This document shows, piece by piece, positions 7,857 to 17,441 of a stretch of DNA of 64,000 nucleotides. Under the pieces are notes generated by a model. It was not told the DNA's origin, did not search any database, and saw nothing but the letters and a program-made list of their open reading frames with translations. Source of the stretch: Dyella flava (GTDB lineage: Bacteria > Pseudomonadota > Gammaproteobacteria > Xanthomonadales > Rhodanobacteraceae); the NCBI RefSeq assembly GCF_016904955.1, contig NZ_JADIKE010000030.1, forward strand, positions 1 through 64,000, read 5' to 3'. Numbering within the stretch: the stretch's first letter is position 1; each line of letters opens with the position of its first letter. The translations under genes and the position numbers were made by a program.

Positions 7857-8603
7857 ATGCCCCGCATCGACGTAAGCATCAAGACCCGTGATGGAAGCTG
7901 CCCGGCTTCGCTGTTCACACCGGCCGGCGGCACGGGACCGTGGCCGGGCGTGATTTTGTATATGGATGCGCTGGGCATCCGTCCGGCCATGTGGGAGATG
8001 GCGCAGCGCCTGGCCGATGATGGTTATGCGGTGTTGCTGCCAGATCTTTTTTACCGCAGCGGTCCGTACGAAGTGATGGACCCGGCGCAGACCTTCGCCG
8101 ATCCGGTCAAGCGCGAAAACCTGATGAAGCTGGTCGGCAGCCTCGATCGCGAGCGCACGGTCTCGGATGCCAAAGCCTTCATGGCTTTTCTTGCTTCGCG
8201 CTCGGAGGTGAAGGGTGATCGTTTCGGCGCCACCGGTTATTGCATGGGCGGCAAGCTCGCCTTGACCGCAGCGGGCGCTTATCCGGATCGCTTTGCGGCG
8301 ATCGGTTCGTTCCATGCCGGTGGCTTGGTCACCGACCAGGCTGATAGCCCGCATCGTTTCGTCAAAGGCATCACCGGCCGCGTTTATGTGGCGGGTGCGG
8401 ACCAGGATTCGCATTTCACCGACGAACAGAAAAAGCAGCTCGAAGCCACCCTGACGGAAGCGAAGGTGGATCACCTGGTGGAAACCTATCCCGGCGCACT
8501 GCATGGCTATGCGGTGCCGGATCATCCGGTGTTCAACCCGCAGGCCGCCGAACGCCATTGGCAGGCTTTGTCGAAACTGTTTGGCGAAAAGTTGGTTGCA
8601 TGA
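7857..8603 (+). CDS. Dienelactone hydrolase family protein
   Basis: A 248-residue alpha/beta hydrolase of the dienelactone hydrolase family, which opens lactone or ester bonds with a cysteine nucleophile. The nucleophile lies in GATGYCMGGKLA (Cys129); the acid is probably in VAGADQDSHF and the histidine is in HGYAVPDHPVF. No signal peptide, so cytoplasmic. GGAG stands eight bases before the ATG. It is a single gene after the BlaI/M56 pair and before a secreted-protein gene. No catechol-degradation gene is near, so the natural substrate is open. Confidence 0.88.
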   Translation: MPRIDVSIKTRDGSCPASLFTPAGGTGPWPGVILYMDALGIRPAMWEMAQRLADDGYAVLLPDLFYRSGPYEVMDPAQTFADPVKRENLMKLVGSLDRERTVSDAKAFMAFLASRSEVKGDRFGATGYCMGGKLALTAAGAYPDRFAAIGSFHAGGLVTDQADSPHRFVKGITGRVYVAGADQDSHFTDEQKKQLEATLTEAKVDHLVETYPGALHGYAVPDHPVFNPQAAERHWQALSKLFGEKLVA

Positions 8604-8711
8604 AGCGCGCCTAACCAGGCCCAAGCCCCAGGCCGGTCTGGTCACAGCCATTTCAGGTTTCGCAGCAGACGATGGCTCCGCACTCCCACCCATCACCAGG
8701 AGGGTTCGCCC

Positions 8712-9098
8712 ATGAAAAGCATGGCAAGTCTCGGTCTCGCAGCGGTTGTAGCCATGTTGCTTGCAGTGGCTGCACCGCGTGCAGAAGCGCAAGTGGCAGT
8801 TGGCGTAAACATCGGCCCGGCGCCGATTTGTCCGTACGGCTATTTCGATTACGCGCCTTACGCGTGTGCGCCGTATGGCTATTACGGTCCGGAATGGTTT
8901 GCCGGCGGCGTGTTTATCGGTGCGGGCCCGTGGTATCGCGGCCCGGCGCATTTCCGTGGCCACGTCGACAATCGCTTTGATGCGCGTGGCGGTTATCACG
9001 GGCCGTACCCGCAGCATGGCGAGGCGCCGGCACCGCATCCGGGCGGTTCGTTCCACGGCAACGAAATGCGCGATGGACGCGGCAACGTCGTGCATTGA
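8712..9098 (+). CDS. Small exported Tyr/Gly/Pro/His-rich protein, function unknown
   Basis: A 128-residue protein with a clear Sec signal peptide (LGLAAVVAMLLAVAAPRAEA, cut before Q). The mature part is low in complexity: repeated PYGYYGPEW-, FDYAPYACAPYG- and GPWYRGP-like segments, a central HFRGHVDNRFDARG block and a histidine-rich tail. Similar short exported proteins are common in Burkholderia and Xanthomonadales without assigned function. AGGAGG six bases from the ATG predicts high expression, and a strong terminator follows at 9121-9154. It could be a periplasmic or surface structural protein, which is inference. Confidence 0.75.
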   Translation: MKSMASLGLAAVVAMLLAVAAPRAEAQVAVGVNIGPAPICPYGYFDYAPYACAPYGYYGPEWFAGGVFIGAGPWYRGPAHFRGHVDNRFDARGGYHGPYPQHGEAPAPHPGGSFHGNEMRDGRGNVVH

Positions 9099-9120
9099 TG
9101 TCGTCTGCGTGATGTAAGCA

Positions 9121-9154
9121 AAGGGACCTGTGTTGCGCACAGGTCCCTTTTTTC
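9121..9154 (+). terminator. Strong rho-independent terminator
   Basis: AAAGGGACCTGTG and CGCACAGGTCCCTTT pair around a TTG loop, ending in six T. It closes the secreted-protein gene and may also act in reverse for the converging DUF1737/TetR strand. Confidence 0.9.
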
Positions 9155-9172
9155 TTGGCGCGTCGGCAGACG

Positions 9173-9364
9173 TCAGGACCCTTGTTCGGGCCAGACGATC
9201 GCTTGCGCGACCACGACATGCTCGCCGTTGAAGGTCGCGGCAGGCGATCCATACAGCTGATAGCCCAGATCCAGCGCTTCGGAGACACGACGACAAAATG
9301 CAGCATCATCCTTGCCGGTCAGCAGGCGATAACGCGGCAGGCCGTCAGGCGGTGACTTCGACAT
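9173..9364 (-). CDS. DUF1737 domain small protein
   Basis: A 63-residue protein, starting MSKSPPDGLPRYRLLTG, that matches the small DUF1737 pattern (YRLLTG...FC.RVSEAL..GYQLYGSPA.TF). These proteins are cytoplasmic and lack an assigned function. The start at 9364 follows AGGA with eight bases spacing; a longer in-frame reading has no Shine-Dalgarno sequence. It is 65 bases downstream of the TetR gene on the same strand and may share its transcript. Confidence 0.75.
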   Translation of the reverse strand: MSKSPPDGLPRYRLLTGKDDAAFCRRVSEALDLGYQLYGSPAATFNGEHVVVAQAIVWPEQGS

Positions 9365-9429
9365 GGGAGTGTCCTGATGGGAAAGATCGCGGGCAGTGCA
9401 TTCGGTACGCGGCAAGCCCGGATATTTGA

Positions 9430-10044
9430 TCAGCTGTAGTACGCCAGGAACATATCCACCGTCGATTCGGCCACTTGCTTCTGCATGGCGGCGTCCAGCG
9501 GCGGCTGGCCCAGCATGATCTGCGGCCAGAGTCCAAAACCCTTGATCAGTGCCTGCAACTGCTGCGAGGCGAAGACGGGGTCGCTTACCTTCAGGCGTCC
9601 CGCCGCCGCGGCGGCACGAATCCATGCGGTGAGACCTGCTTCGCGCGCGCTCATGCGCATCATCATCTCGCGCGCTCGCTCAGGCGAATGAATACCGGCG
9701 GCGATTGCCACGCGGGCCAGCGATACAAAGGCTTCGTCGTTGATCAGGCGAAACTTTTGCATGGCGAGCGCCAGCAACTGGTCGCGCAGCGGGCGATCGG
9801 CGCGGTAAGCGAGGTCCTCGCCTCCGCCCACGGCTTCCCAAAGCTGATGCAGGATTTCCGCGAACAACACTTCTTTGCTGGGAAAGTGGTTGTAGACCGT
9901 GCGCTTGGAGGTGCCGGCACGGGCAGCGATCCGGTCCATGCTGGTGGCTTCGTAGCCACTGGCGCGGAATTCATCGATGGCGGCCTCGATGATCGCGCTG
10001 CGCTTGCGGTCGGTCAGGCGAAGGGGCTTGGAAAGCTCGGACAT
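9430..10044 (-). CDS. TetR/AcrR-family regulator
   Basis: A 204-residue TetR repressor. The N-terminal helix-turn-helix is intact (AIIEAAIDEFRASGYEATSM, then AGTSKRTVYNHFPSKEVLF), and the C-terminal half is the helical ligand domain of the AefR-like group. It is transcribed divergently from the MBL-fold hydrolase, with a perfect 19-base palindrome in the shared control region at 10084-10102. The likely targets are therefore its own gene and that hydrolase. The ligand is unknown. Confidence 0.88.
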   Translation of the reverse strand: MSELSKPLRLTDRKRSAIIEAAIDEFRASGYEATSMDRIAARAGTSKRTVYNHFPSKEVLFAEILHQLWEAVGGGEDLAYRADRPLRDQLLALAMQKFRLINDEAFVSLARVAIAAGIHSPERAREMMMRMSAREAGLTAWIRAAAAAGRLKVSDPVFASQQLQALIKGFGLWPQIMLGQPPLDAAMQKQVAESTVDMFLAYYS

Positions 10045-10083
10045 GCCTCGATTTTACACTGACGGTTTACTTTTGAACGAAAG

Positions 10084-10102
10084 AAACTACACTGTGTAGT
10101 TT
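10084..10102. promoter_or_regulatory. Perfect TetR-type operator palindrome
   Basis: AAACTACACTGTGTAGTTT has nine-base arms around one T. It lies between the divergent TetR and MBL-fold genes, 28 bases before the hydrolase start and 40 before the TetR start. A partial copy (AGTAAAC...GTGTAAAA on the minus strand) lies at 10053-10072. Binding by the adjacent TetR is inferred. Confidence 0.75.
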
Positions 10103-10129
10103 ACAAAGATGCCCCCTCCGGAGGCCGTC

Positions 10130-11209
10130 ATGTTCGCCCGCCGCTCCAAGCTGCCCCGGTCATCGATGGCCGACCCCTATCAGGCCTCGCCGCAGCGCCA
10201 CGGCGACCGGTTCCAGAATCCCGCGCAGCGTCCGGTGCAGAGCCTGGGCAAGACCCTCGGCATTATCTGGAACGCGCTTTTCCACAAGCCCGCTCAAACC
10301 CGGCCTACGGGGTCGCTACCGGTACAAGCGATCACCCGCGCGCAACTGGACGCCGCGCCGGATCGCAGCCTGTTCCGGCTTGGCCACTCCACCATGCTGA
10401 TCAAGCTGCGTGGCGCCTACTGGCTTACCGATCCGGTGTTTGCCGAGCGCGCCTCGCCGTTCCGCTGGATGGGCCCCAAGCGCTTCCATCAACCCCCGAT
10501 GGCCTTGCATGAGCTGCCGCCGATCCGCGGGGTGATCCTGTCGCACGATCATTACGACCACCTCGACCGCGACACGATCGCCTACCTGGCTGACACTACG
10601 GATCTGTTTCTGACGCCATTGGGCGTCGGCGACCGCCTGATCGAGTGGGGCGTGGCAGCGGCGAAGGTGCATCAATTGGACTGGTGGGACAGCATCGAGA
10701 TCGACGGCCTGCGCATGACCGCCACGCCGGCCCAGCACTTTTCCGGCCGCACACCGTTTGATGGCAACCGTACTCTGTGGGCGTCGTGGGTGATCGCCGA
10801 TGCGGAGCTGCGCGTGTTCTTCAGCGGCGACACCGGCTATTTCGATGGCTTCAAGACCATCGGCGAACGGCTGGGACCGTTCGATATCACGCTGATGGAA
10901 ACCGGCGCCTACGATGCACAGTGGCCGTATGTGCACATGCAGCCGGAACAGACCGTGCAGGCGCATATCGATCTAGAAGGCCGTTGGCTGATGCCGATCC
11001 ACAACGGCACGTTCGACCTGGCCATGCATGCCTGGCAGGAACCGTTCGAACGCGTCCTCGCGCTGGCCGCCGAACGCAGCATTCCCTTGGCCACGCCACG
11101 GATGGGCGAACGGCTGGATCTGGCCGCACCGCGCGCCGGCGAGCGCTGGTGGCAAAACGCCGAAGCGGTCACGCATACCGAGTGGGGAAGCGCGCCCCTG
11201 CTGAAATAA
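10130..11209 (+). CDS. Metallo-beta-lactamase-fold hydrolase (UlaG/NAPE-PLD-like)
   Basis: A 359-residue MBL-fold protein. The zinc motif is HDHYDHLD (His139, His141, Asp143, His144), followed by PAQHFSGR, FSGDTGYF and a late MPIHNGTFDL, the arrangement of the L-ascorbate-6-P lactonase / N-acylphosphatidylethanolamine phospholipase D group. No signal peptide. I start it at 10130, where GGAGG precedes the ATG by five bases, rather than at an ATG 21 bases earlier that abuts the operator. Control by the divergent TetR is likely. The substrate (a lipid phosphodiester or a lactone) cannot be told. Confidence 0.85.
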   Translation: MFARRSKLPRSSMADPYQASPQRHGDRFQNPAQRPVQSLGKTLGIIWNALFHKPAQTRPTGSLPVQAITRAQLDAAPDRSLFRLGHSTMLIKLRGAYWLTDPVFAERASPFRWMGPKRFHQPPMALHELPPIRGVILSHDHYDHLDRDTIAYLADTTDLFLTPLGVGDRLIEWGVAAAKVHQLDWWDSIEIDGLRMTATPAQHFSGRTPFDGNRTLWASWVIADAELRVFFSGDTGYFDGFKTIGERLGPFDITLMETGAYDAQWPYVHMQPEQTVQAHIDLEGRWLMPIHNGTFDLAMHAWQEPFERVLALAAERSIPLATPRMGERLDLAAPRAGERWWQNAEAVTHTEWGSAPLLK

Positions 11210-11370
11210 GTGTCAGAAAAATGACGTAGCGCATCAGCCGATGCTGTTGTATCTATAAGTCAGGCGCTTGCCACGGCGCCTGGCGTGCTATTGGCAGGAG
11301 TCTTGCTTAGCTGGGCCTGTGGAGACGCTACGTACTGCGTCAGCTCGGGTCTGGACTCAGGGGTCTCAAA

Positions 11371-13575
11371 ATGCCGTTCCGGCGCTATCCGGAAATCGTG
11401 TGGCAATGCATCGGCCTGTTCGTGCTGACGGGCGGCTTGTCGTTGTATTCGATCAGCCTGGCGCGCGCGACCCATACGCCAACCTCGTTGTGGCTGGTCG
11501 ACGGCGTCATGGTCGGCGTGCTCACGCGCAGGCCGCTGGTCCAGGCGCGGTCGCTGCTGCTCGCCGGTTTTCTTGGCTTCGTAGTGGCCAAGCAAATCCT
11601 TGGCGATCCTTTTCTCTCCTCGTTGTTGCTCGGCATGGTCAACATGCTGGAAGCATTGATGGTCAGCGTGGCGATCCGCAGCCGCTTTCCCAGGATCACT
11701 TCCTCAACGCGCTTTCTGGAGGTGGCGCGGGTGGGGCTGATCAGTGCCTTGATCGCCTGTGGCTTGTGCACCTTCGGCACGGCCCTGGTGCTGCATTTCT
11801 GGCCGATGCGCGAATTCCTTTACAGCTTCAACACGCTGTTCCGCTCGCATTTCCTGGGCATGGTGATCGCCGGCAGCACCTCGTTGATCGTGGTGACCAG
11901 GGACTGGCGGCTGTCCGAACCGGGCGGTCGGCCGTGGCGGTTGATCCGGGATTTGCTGCTGCTGGCGGTCATCACCGTCGCGGTGTTTTCCGCGAAGCGC
12001 TTCCCGCTGCTGTTCATGGTCTACCCGCCGTTGTTGTTGCTGGTGTTTCGCCATCGCTTCGCCGGCCTGGTCATCGGCATGGCGATCATTGCCTTGATCA
12101 CCACGGGTGCCACGATGCTGGATGTCGGGCCCTTCAACATGGTCGCGGGCGCCACGGCGGATCTGCGGGTGATGATGGCGCAGGTGTTTATCGGCGTGTC
12201 CTGCCTGGTCGCCTTGCCGGTGGTGCTGGCGCTGGCCGAGCAGGACCGCTTGCAGGCGCGCGCGCGCGACAGCGAGCTGCGCTATCGCATGCTGGCGGAC
12301 AACAGCGGTGACCTGGTGATGCGCATCCAGTCCAACGGCGATCGTCAGTATGTGTCGCCGTCGGTCAAGGAACTGCTCGGTTGGGAGGTGGAAGACTTCA
12401 TGGTGCCGCGGCCGGACCTGATCCATCCGGACGACCGTGAGCGCATCGCGGACGTCGTCAGGAGCTTGCGCACCCACGGCGGCACGGTCACGGCGACTTA
12501 TCGGCTGCAGCACAAGGATGGCCATTACCTGTGGATCGAGGCATTCGCGCGGCTGGTCGCCAGCCCCGACAGCGATGGCAGCATGGACATCATCTACACC
12601 GGGCGCGACGTCACCCAGCGCGTGCTGGCCGAGCAGGCGCTGGTGGAAAGCCAGAACCACCTGCGCACCATTGCCGACAACGTGCCGGCGGTGATTGCAC
12701 GCTTCGACATGTCCGAGCGCTATACCTACGTCAATCGCTTCGTCGAGCAGGTGTCGGGAGAAATTCCGGCGCAGATGGTCGGCAGGACGATGAAGGAAGT
12801 GCGCGGTGAGCTGATCTACGAACGGCTCAAGCCTTATCTCAAGCGTGCCTATGCCGGCGAGTCGGTGATGTTCGAATACGAGGCCAGCTACCGCGGGCGT
12901 CTGCTGCAATTCCAGGCGCACTACGTGCCGGACCGGGACGCCGAGGGGCGCATCCGGGGCTTGTACGCGCTCACCACCGAAATCACCCACATCAAGAATG
13001 TCGAGCGGGAATTGCTGCGCCTGGCGCACCAGGACTCGTTGACGGGCCTGTCGAACCGCCGCTATTTCAACGAACGCGTGTCGTCCGTGCTGCGTCAGGC
13101 AGCCCAATTGGACAAGCCGGTGCTGCTGGCCCTGGTGGATATCGACAACTTCAAATCCATCAACGATTCCTATGGCCACGCCACCGGCGATCTGGTGCTG
13201 GCCGAAGTAGGTCAGTGCCTGCAGCGGATGGTGCGGGAAGGTGAAGTGGTCGCGCGCATCGGCGGCGATGAATTCGTGGTGCTGTGCGACAACATCATCG
13301 ACGAAAACAGCGCCAAAGCCTTCGTGCATTCTTTATGGGAGCGCCTGCATATGGCCGTTGCCGTGGGCGCCGGCAATGTGGAGGTGCGCATGAGCATCGG
13401 CGCCGTAATCTGCAAAGGCAACGTGTCGGACGATGTGCTGATGAAACTGGCCGATGAAGCCTTGTACATGGCCAAGGCGGCGGGCAGGGATACTTACCAG
13501 CTGCTGATCAGAACGCTACAAGGCAGTGAGTCTGTGGAACGCAGCGTGCTGCAGCCGGGGCGGGTCGAATCCTGA
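11371..13575 (+). CDS. MASE1-PAS-PAS-GGDEF diguanylate cyclase
   Basis: A 734-residue inner-membrane enzyme making cyclic di-GMP. The first 300 residues form about eight membrane helices with MASE1 character. Two PAS domains follow (ELRYRMLADNSGDLVMRI, and NHLRTIADNVPAVIARF), then a GGDEF domain from about residue 555. The active site RIGGDEFVV is intact. The inhibitory site that normally reads RxxD five residues before it is R-E-G-E, so product inhibition may be weak. There is no EAL domain. It is transcribed alone; the upstream 160 bases hold no clear promoter. The MASE1 call is less certain than the PAS and GGDEF calls. Confidence 0.9.
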   Translation: MPFRRYPEIVWQCIGLFVLTGGLSLYSISLARATHTPTSLWLVDGVMVGVLTRRPLVQARSLLLAGFLGFVVAKQILGDPFLSSLLLGMVNMLEALMVSVAIRSRFPRITSSTRFLEVARVGLISALIACGLCTFGTALVLHFWPMREFLYSFNTLFRSHFLGMVIAGSTSLIVVTRDWRLSEPGGRPWRLIRDLLLLAVITVAVFSAKRFPLLFMVYPPLLLLVFRHRFAGLVIGMAIIALITTGATMLDVGPFNMVAGATADLRVMMAQVFIGVSCLVALPVVLALAEQDRLQARARDSELRYRMLADNSGDLVMRIQSNGDRQYVSPSVKELLGWEVEDFMVPRPDLIHPDDRERIADVVRSLRTHGGTVTATYRLQHKDGHYLWIEAFARLVASPDSDGSMDIIYTGRDVTQRVLAEQALVESQNHLRTIADNVPAVIARFDMSERYTYVNRFVEQVSGEIPAQMVGRTMKEVRGELIYERLKPYLKRAYAGESVMFEYEASYRGRLLQFQAHYVPDRDAEGRIRGLYALTTEITHIKNVERELLRLAHQDSLTGLSNRRYFNERVSSVLRQAAQLDKPVLLALVDIDNFKSINDSYGHATGDLVLAEVGQCLQRMVREGEVVARIGGDEFVVLCDNIIDENSAKAFVHSLWERLHMAVAVGAGNVEVRMSIGAVICKGNVSDDVLMKLADEALYMAKAAGRDTYQLLIRTLQGSESVERSVLQPGRVES

Positions 13576-13774
13576 AAAACTGCGAGGAAGGTGCCGATGG
13601 AGCCGGCCGTGTTGGCAGGCTTGATGATGTTCGCAATAAATGTGCATGCGACGGACGCCAGGCCGGTGGATCGTGTTTTCACGGCAACCGGGAATATCAC
13701 CGGCGATGGCTCCGCCCCTACCCATCGGCGCCCTTTCGCGGAATACTCGGCCATCATCGCTGTGAGATTGCGTC

Positions 13775-14866
13775 ATGACCGAGCTGCTTTCCGCCGACAC
13801 CCTCAGCCCGCAACAGCTCGATCATGCATTGACCCTGCCTGCGCGTTTCTACACCGATGCGCGTATGCCGGCGCTGGATGCCGCGGCGATCTTCGCGCGC
13901 AGCTGGCAGCTGGTCTGCCACCAATCGCAATTGGCCGGCGTGGGCGATCACGTGGTGACCGAGATCGCGGGGCTGCCCTTGCTGGTCGTGCGCAGCGACG
14001 AAGCGGCGATTCGCGCCTTCCACAACGTATGTCGGCATCGCGCCGGGCCGATCGCCAGCTGCGACGGCAAGGGCGCGCAGAACCTGCGTTGCCGTTATCA
14101 CGGCTGGACCTACGGTCTGGATGGCGTGTTGCGTGGCGCGCCGGAAATGGGCCGGACCCCGGATTTCAATCCGGCGGATATCCGGTTGCCTGAAGTCCGC
14201 GTGCACGTCTGGCAGGGATTGGTGTTTGTCGCGATCGGTGCCGCGCCGCCGTTCGGTGCGTTTGTGGCCGGCATCGATGCGCGCCTTGGTCCGCAGCGCT
14301 CGCTGCACGGCTATGAATTCCATCATCGCGTCAGTTACAACGTCGCCTGCAACTGGAAGGTCTACGTGGACAACTACCTGGAGGGTTACCACGTACCGCA
14401 CATCCATCCCGGCTTGAACAGCCTGCTCGATTACCGCAGCTACATCACCGAAACGGCCGAATGGTATTCCTACCAGTACAGCCCGCTGGAAAGTGCGTCC
14501 GATCTCTACGGCAGCGGCGAGGCGCTGTATTACTTCCTGTATCCGAACGCGATGCTCAACATCCTGCCCGGGCGCTTGCAGACCAATCGCGTGCTGCCGG
14601 TGGGGGTGGATCGCTGCCGGGTCGAATTCGATTTCTACTACGCGCCCGATAGCAGTAACGAAGCCCAGGCACGGCGTGCGAAAGACATCCAATTCAGCGA
14701 TGAAGTGCAGGACGAGGATGTAACCATTTGCGAAGACGTGCAGCGTGGACTGGCTTCCGGATCGTATGAGGCCGGCCGCTTGAATCCGCTGCGCGAGAAC
14801 GCCGTGCACCACTTCCACGAAATCATTCGCCGCGCCTATCGCGAGTCGCTCGCCGCCTCGACGTGA
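13775..14866 (+). CDS. Rieske-type aromatic/quaternary amine oxygenase, alpha subunit
   Basis: A 363-residue Rieske non-heme iron oxygenase. The [2Fe-2S] motif is C86-R-H...C-R-Y-H (CRHRAGP, then CRYHGWTYGLDG). The catalytic iron ligands sit in DNYLEGYHVPHIHPG, with an Asp expected near the end. Length and motif spacing are like choline/carnitine or ring-hydroxylating oxygenases of the RhO alpha family. No ferredoxin, reductase or beta-subunit gene is adjacent, so electron donors must come from elsewhere. The 200 bases upstream contain no gene I can support. Confidence 0.88.
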   Translation: MTELLSADTLSPQQLDHALTLPARFYTDARMPALDAAAIFARSWQLVCHQSQLAGVGDHVVTEIAGLPLLVVRSDEAAIRAFHNVCRHRAGPIASCDGKGAQNLRCRYHGWTYGLDGVLRGAPEMGRTPDFNPADIRLPEVRVHVWQGLVFVAIGAAPPFGAFVAGIDARLGPQRSLHGYEFHHRVSYNVACNWKVYVDNYLEGYHVPHIHPGLNSLLDYRSYITETAEWYSYQYSPLESASDLYGSGEALYYFLYPNAMLNILPGRLQTNRVLPVGVDRCRVEFDFYYAPDSSNEAQARRAKDIQFSDEVQDEDVTICEDVQRGLASGSYEAGRLNPLRENAVHHFHEIIRRAYRESLAAST

Positions 14867-15037
14867 AGGCATCCGGCTTTCGTGGCCGGTGTGTAACGGG
14901 TAGATGACTTGAATCAGGTCGCGCATGGCGGCCGCGGCCGGCCAATCGGCGCGTCCGCGCCGCAGAAAATTCTTTGAAATCAAACGCGTGTCATCCATTG
15001 CGCGCTGCCACGGGGTGTGACCGCCGTCTTACTTTCG

Positions 15038-15074
15038 ATAGGCCTGGCCAATGAAAGCCATCCTGTCTATCAAT
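15038..15074 (+). promoter_or_regulatory. Candidate OxyR site upstream of ahpC
   Basis: Four tetrads (ATAG, CAAT, ATCC, CAAT), each separated by exactly seven bases, follow the ATAG-N7-CTAT-N7-ATAG-N7-CTAT pattern of OxyR sites with imperfect matches. The site lies 65 bases before the ahpC start, where OxyR normally acts. The 270-base gap before ahpC holds no gene. Confidence 0.45.
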
Positions 15075-15138
15075 TGGCTCTTTCACGCCAAACACTCTAA
15101 TCTTCGTGGCTTCATTCACAACAGCACGGAAGATATAG

Positions 15139-15702
15139 ATGTCGCTGATCAACACCGAAATCAAACCGTTCAAGGCCACCGCTTACAAGGACGGCAAGTT
15201 CATTGAAGTCACCGATGCCGCATTGAAGGGCAAGTGGTCCGTAGTAGTGTTCTACCCGGCTGATTTCACCTTCGTTTGCCCGACCGAACTGGAAGATCTC
15301 GCCGATCATTACGCCGAATTCCAGAAGCTGGGCGTTGAGATCTACGGCGTCTCCACCGACACGCACTTCTCGCACAAGGCGTGGCACGACACCTCCGATG
15401 CGATCAAGAAGGTCAAGTACCCGCTGGTCGGCGACCCGACCGGCACGATCACCCGCAACTTCGACGTGATGATCGAAGAAGAGGGCCTCGCCCTGCGCGG
15501 CACCTTCGTGATCAATCCGGAAGGCCAGATCAAGCTGTGCGAAATCCACGACAACGGCATCGGCCGTGACGCCAGCGAACTGCTGCGCAAGGTGAAGGCC
15601 GCTCAGTACGTCGCCTCCCACCCGGGTGAAGTGTGCCCGGCCAAGTGGAAGGAAGGCGCCTCCACGCTGAAGCCGTCGCTTGAGCTGGTCGGCAAGATCT
15701 AA
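15139..15702 (+). CDS. ahpC: Alkyl hydroperoxide reductase subunit C (2-Cys peroxiredoxin)
   Basis: A 187-residue typical 2-Cys peroxiredoxin, exactly the AhpC length. The peroxidatic cysteine is in [10 protein letters not shown] and the resolving cysteine in GEVCPAKW. It reduces hydrogen peroxide, alkyl peroxides and peroxynitrite in the cytoplasm, and is recycled by AhpF, encoded next. A GC hairpin in the 152-base gap between the two genes probably gives more ahpC than ahpF transcript. Confidence 0.97.
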   Translation: MSLINTEIKPFKATAYKDGKFIEVTDAALKGKWSVVVFYPADFTFVCPTELEDLADHYAEFQKLGVEIYGVSTDTHFSHKAWHDTSDAIKKVKYPLVGDPTGTITRNFDVMIEEEGLALRGTFVINPEGQIKLCEIHDNGIGRDASELLRKVKAAQYVASHPGEVCPAKWKEGASTLKPSLELVGKI

Positions 15703-15746
15703 GTTTTTCTGCTTCGCTTTGCGGTTCTATCCCCTGCGGAACCGCC

Positions 15747-15778
15747 GGGCCCGCCGCCCCCTCCGGCGGGCCCCCCTT
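15747..15778 (+). terminator. Attenuating hairpin between ahpC and ahpF
   Basis: GGGCCCGCCG pairs perfectly with CGGCGGGCCC around a seven-base loop, followed by CCCTTATT. The weak T run suggests partial termination or protection of the ahpC 3' end rather than a full stop. Confidence 0.6.
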
Positions 15779-15854
15779 ATTCCGAGTCGTCGCCCATTCG
15801 CCGTGTGCGGGTGCGGCGGCGCTCACCTAAAAACATCCCAAGGAGCCATCACGT

Positions 15855-17441
15855 ATGTTGGATAACGACCTGAAAACCCAGCTCAAGGCCTACCTCGAGA
15901 AGGTGGTCCATCCGATCGAACTGGTGGCCTCTCTCGACAGTGGCGACGCCGCGCAGGAAATGCTGGCCTTGCTGCAGGACATCCAATCGCTGTCCGAGCG
16001 CATTTCGCTGCGCCTCAACGGCGACGATGCGCGCAAGCCCTCGTTCGCGATCAACCGCATCGGCACCGATGTCGGCGTGCGCTTCGCCGGCATTCCGATG
16101 GGACACGAATTCACCTCGCTGGTGCTGGCGCTGCTGCAGGTCGGCGGTCATCCGCCCAAGGTAGAACAGGAAGTGATCGACCAAGTGCGCCATCTCGAAG
16201 GCGAATACGTGTTCGAAACCTTCATGTCGCTGTCCTGCCATAGCTGCCCCGATACGGTGCAGGCGCTCAACCTGATGAGCGTGCTCAATCCCAACATCAA
16301 GCACGTGGCGATCGATGGCGCGCTGTTTCAGGACGAAGTGGAGCAGCGTCAGGTGATGGCCGTACCCACCGTCTTTCTCAACGGCGAACCGTTCGACCAG
16401 GGCCGCATGTCGATCGAACAGATCGCCGCCCGCCTCGACAGCGGCGCTGTCCAGCGTGCCGCGGACAAGATCAAGACCAAGGCCGCGTTCGACGTACTGG
16501 TGGTCGGCGGTGGTCCGGCCGGCGCGGCGGCAGCGATCTATGCCGCACGCAAAGGCATCCGCACCGGCATGGCCGCGGAGCGCTTCGGCGGCCAGGTGCT
16601 GGATACGATGTCGATCGAGAACTTCATCTCGGTCCCCTACACCGAAGGTCCGAAGCTGGTGACCGCGCTGGAGCAACATGTACACGAATACGACGTGGAC
16701 ATCATGAACCTGCAGCGCGCCGAGCAGCTGATACCGGCCGCTGAGCCGGGCGGCTTGATCGAAGTGAAGCTGGCCAATGGCGCTTCGCTGAAAGCGAAAT
16801 CCGTGGTGCTCTCCACTGGTGCACGCTGGCGCAACATCAACGTGCCCGGCGAGCACGACTATCGCAACAAGGGCGTTACCTACTGCCCGCACTGCGACGG
16901 TCCGCTGTTCAAGGGCAAGCGCGTTGCGGTGATCGGCGGCGGCAACTCTGGCGTGGAAGCGGCGATCGATCTGGCCGGCATCGTCGGTCATGTCACCTTG
17001 CTGGAATTCGACGGCAAGCTGCGCGCGGACGAAGTGTTGCAGCGCAAGTTGCGCAGCCTGCATAACGTCAGCGTGATTGTCCGCGCACAAACCACCGAAG
17101 TGCTCGGCGACGGCCAGAAAGTCACCGGCCTGACATATACCGACCGCAGCAGCGGCGCCAGCCATCGCGTGGAGCTGGAAGGCGTCTTCGTGCAGATCGG
17201 CCTGCTGCCGAACACCGAATGGCTGAAAGGCACGGTGAAGCTGTCACCGCACGGCGAGATCGAAGTCGATGCGCGCGGTGAAACGTCGGTGCACGGGGTG
17301 TTTGCCGCCGGCGACGTGACGACCGTGCCGTACAAGCAGATCGTGATCGCGATGGGTGAAGGCGCGAAGGCGTCGCTCAGCGCGTTCGACTACCTGATCC
17401 GCCTGCCAGTCGAAGAAAAAGAAGAAGCCATCGCTGCGTAA
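15855..17441 (+). CDS. ahpF: Alkyl hydroperoxide reductase subunit F
   Basis: A 528-residue flavoprotein that passes electrons from NADH to AhpC. The N-terminal thioredoxin-like double domain carries the CHSC redox pair ([11 protein letters not shown]). The rest is a thioredoxin-reductase-like part with the FAD motif [12 protein letters not shown], the active-site CPHCDG, the NADH motif [12 protein letters not shown] and a late [16 protein letters not shown] lies nine bases before the ATG. All catalytic residues are present. Confidence 0.97.
   Translation: MLDNDLKTQLKAYLEKVVHPIELVASLDSGDAAQEMLALLQDIQSLSERISLRLNGDDARKPSFAINRIGTDVGVRFAGIPMGHEFTSLVLALLQVGGHPPKVEQEVIDQVRHLEGEYVFETFMSLSCHSCPDTVQALNLMSVLNPNIKHVAIDGALFQDEVEQRQVMAVPTVFLNGEPFDQGRMSIEQIAARLDSGAVQRAADKIKTKAAFDVLVVGGGPAGAAAAIYAARKGIRTGMAAERFGGQVLDTMSIENFISVPYTEGPKLVTALEQHVHEYDVDIMNLQRAEQLIPAAEPGGLIEVKLANGASLKAKSVVLSTGARWRNINVPGEHDYRNKGVTYCPHCDGPLFKGKRVAVIGGGNSGVEAAIDLAGIVGHVTLLEFDGKLRADEVLQRKLRSLHNVSVIVRAQTTEVLGDGQKVTGLTYTDRSSGASHRVELEGVFVQIGLLPNTEWLKGTVKLSPHGEIEVDARGETSVHGVFAAGDVTTVPYKQIVIAMGEGAKASLSAFDYLIRLPVEEKEEAIAA

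Noticed and set aside
7401..9296. 631-residue minus-strand frame across three plus-strand genes
   Set aside because: It crosses real genes, a terminator and their ribosome binding sites, and its composition is Arg/Ala-rich without domains.
11704..13329. 541-residue minus-strand frame opposite the diguanylate cyclase
   Set aside because: His/Gln/Arg-rich antisense frame with no motif; the GGDEF protein is certain.
13576..13774. Small plus-strand gene upstream of the Rieske oxygenase (from 13597)
   Set aside because: The frame runs on into the oxygenase gene in the wrong frame and has no family similarity.
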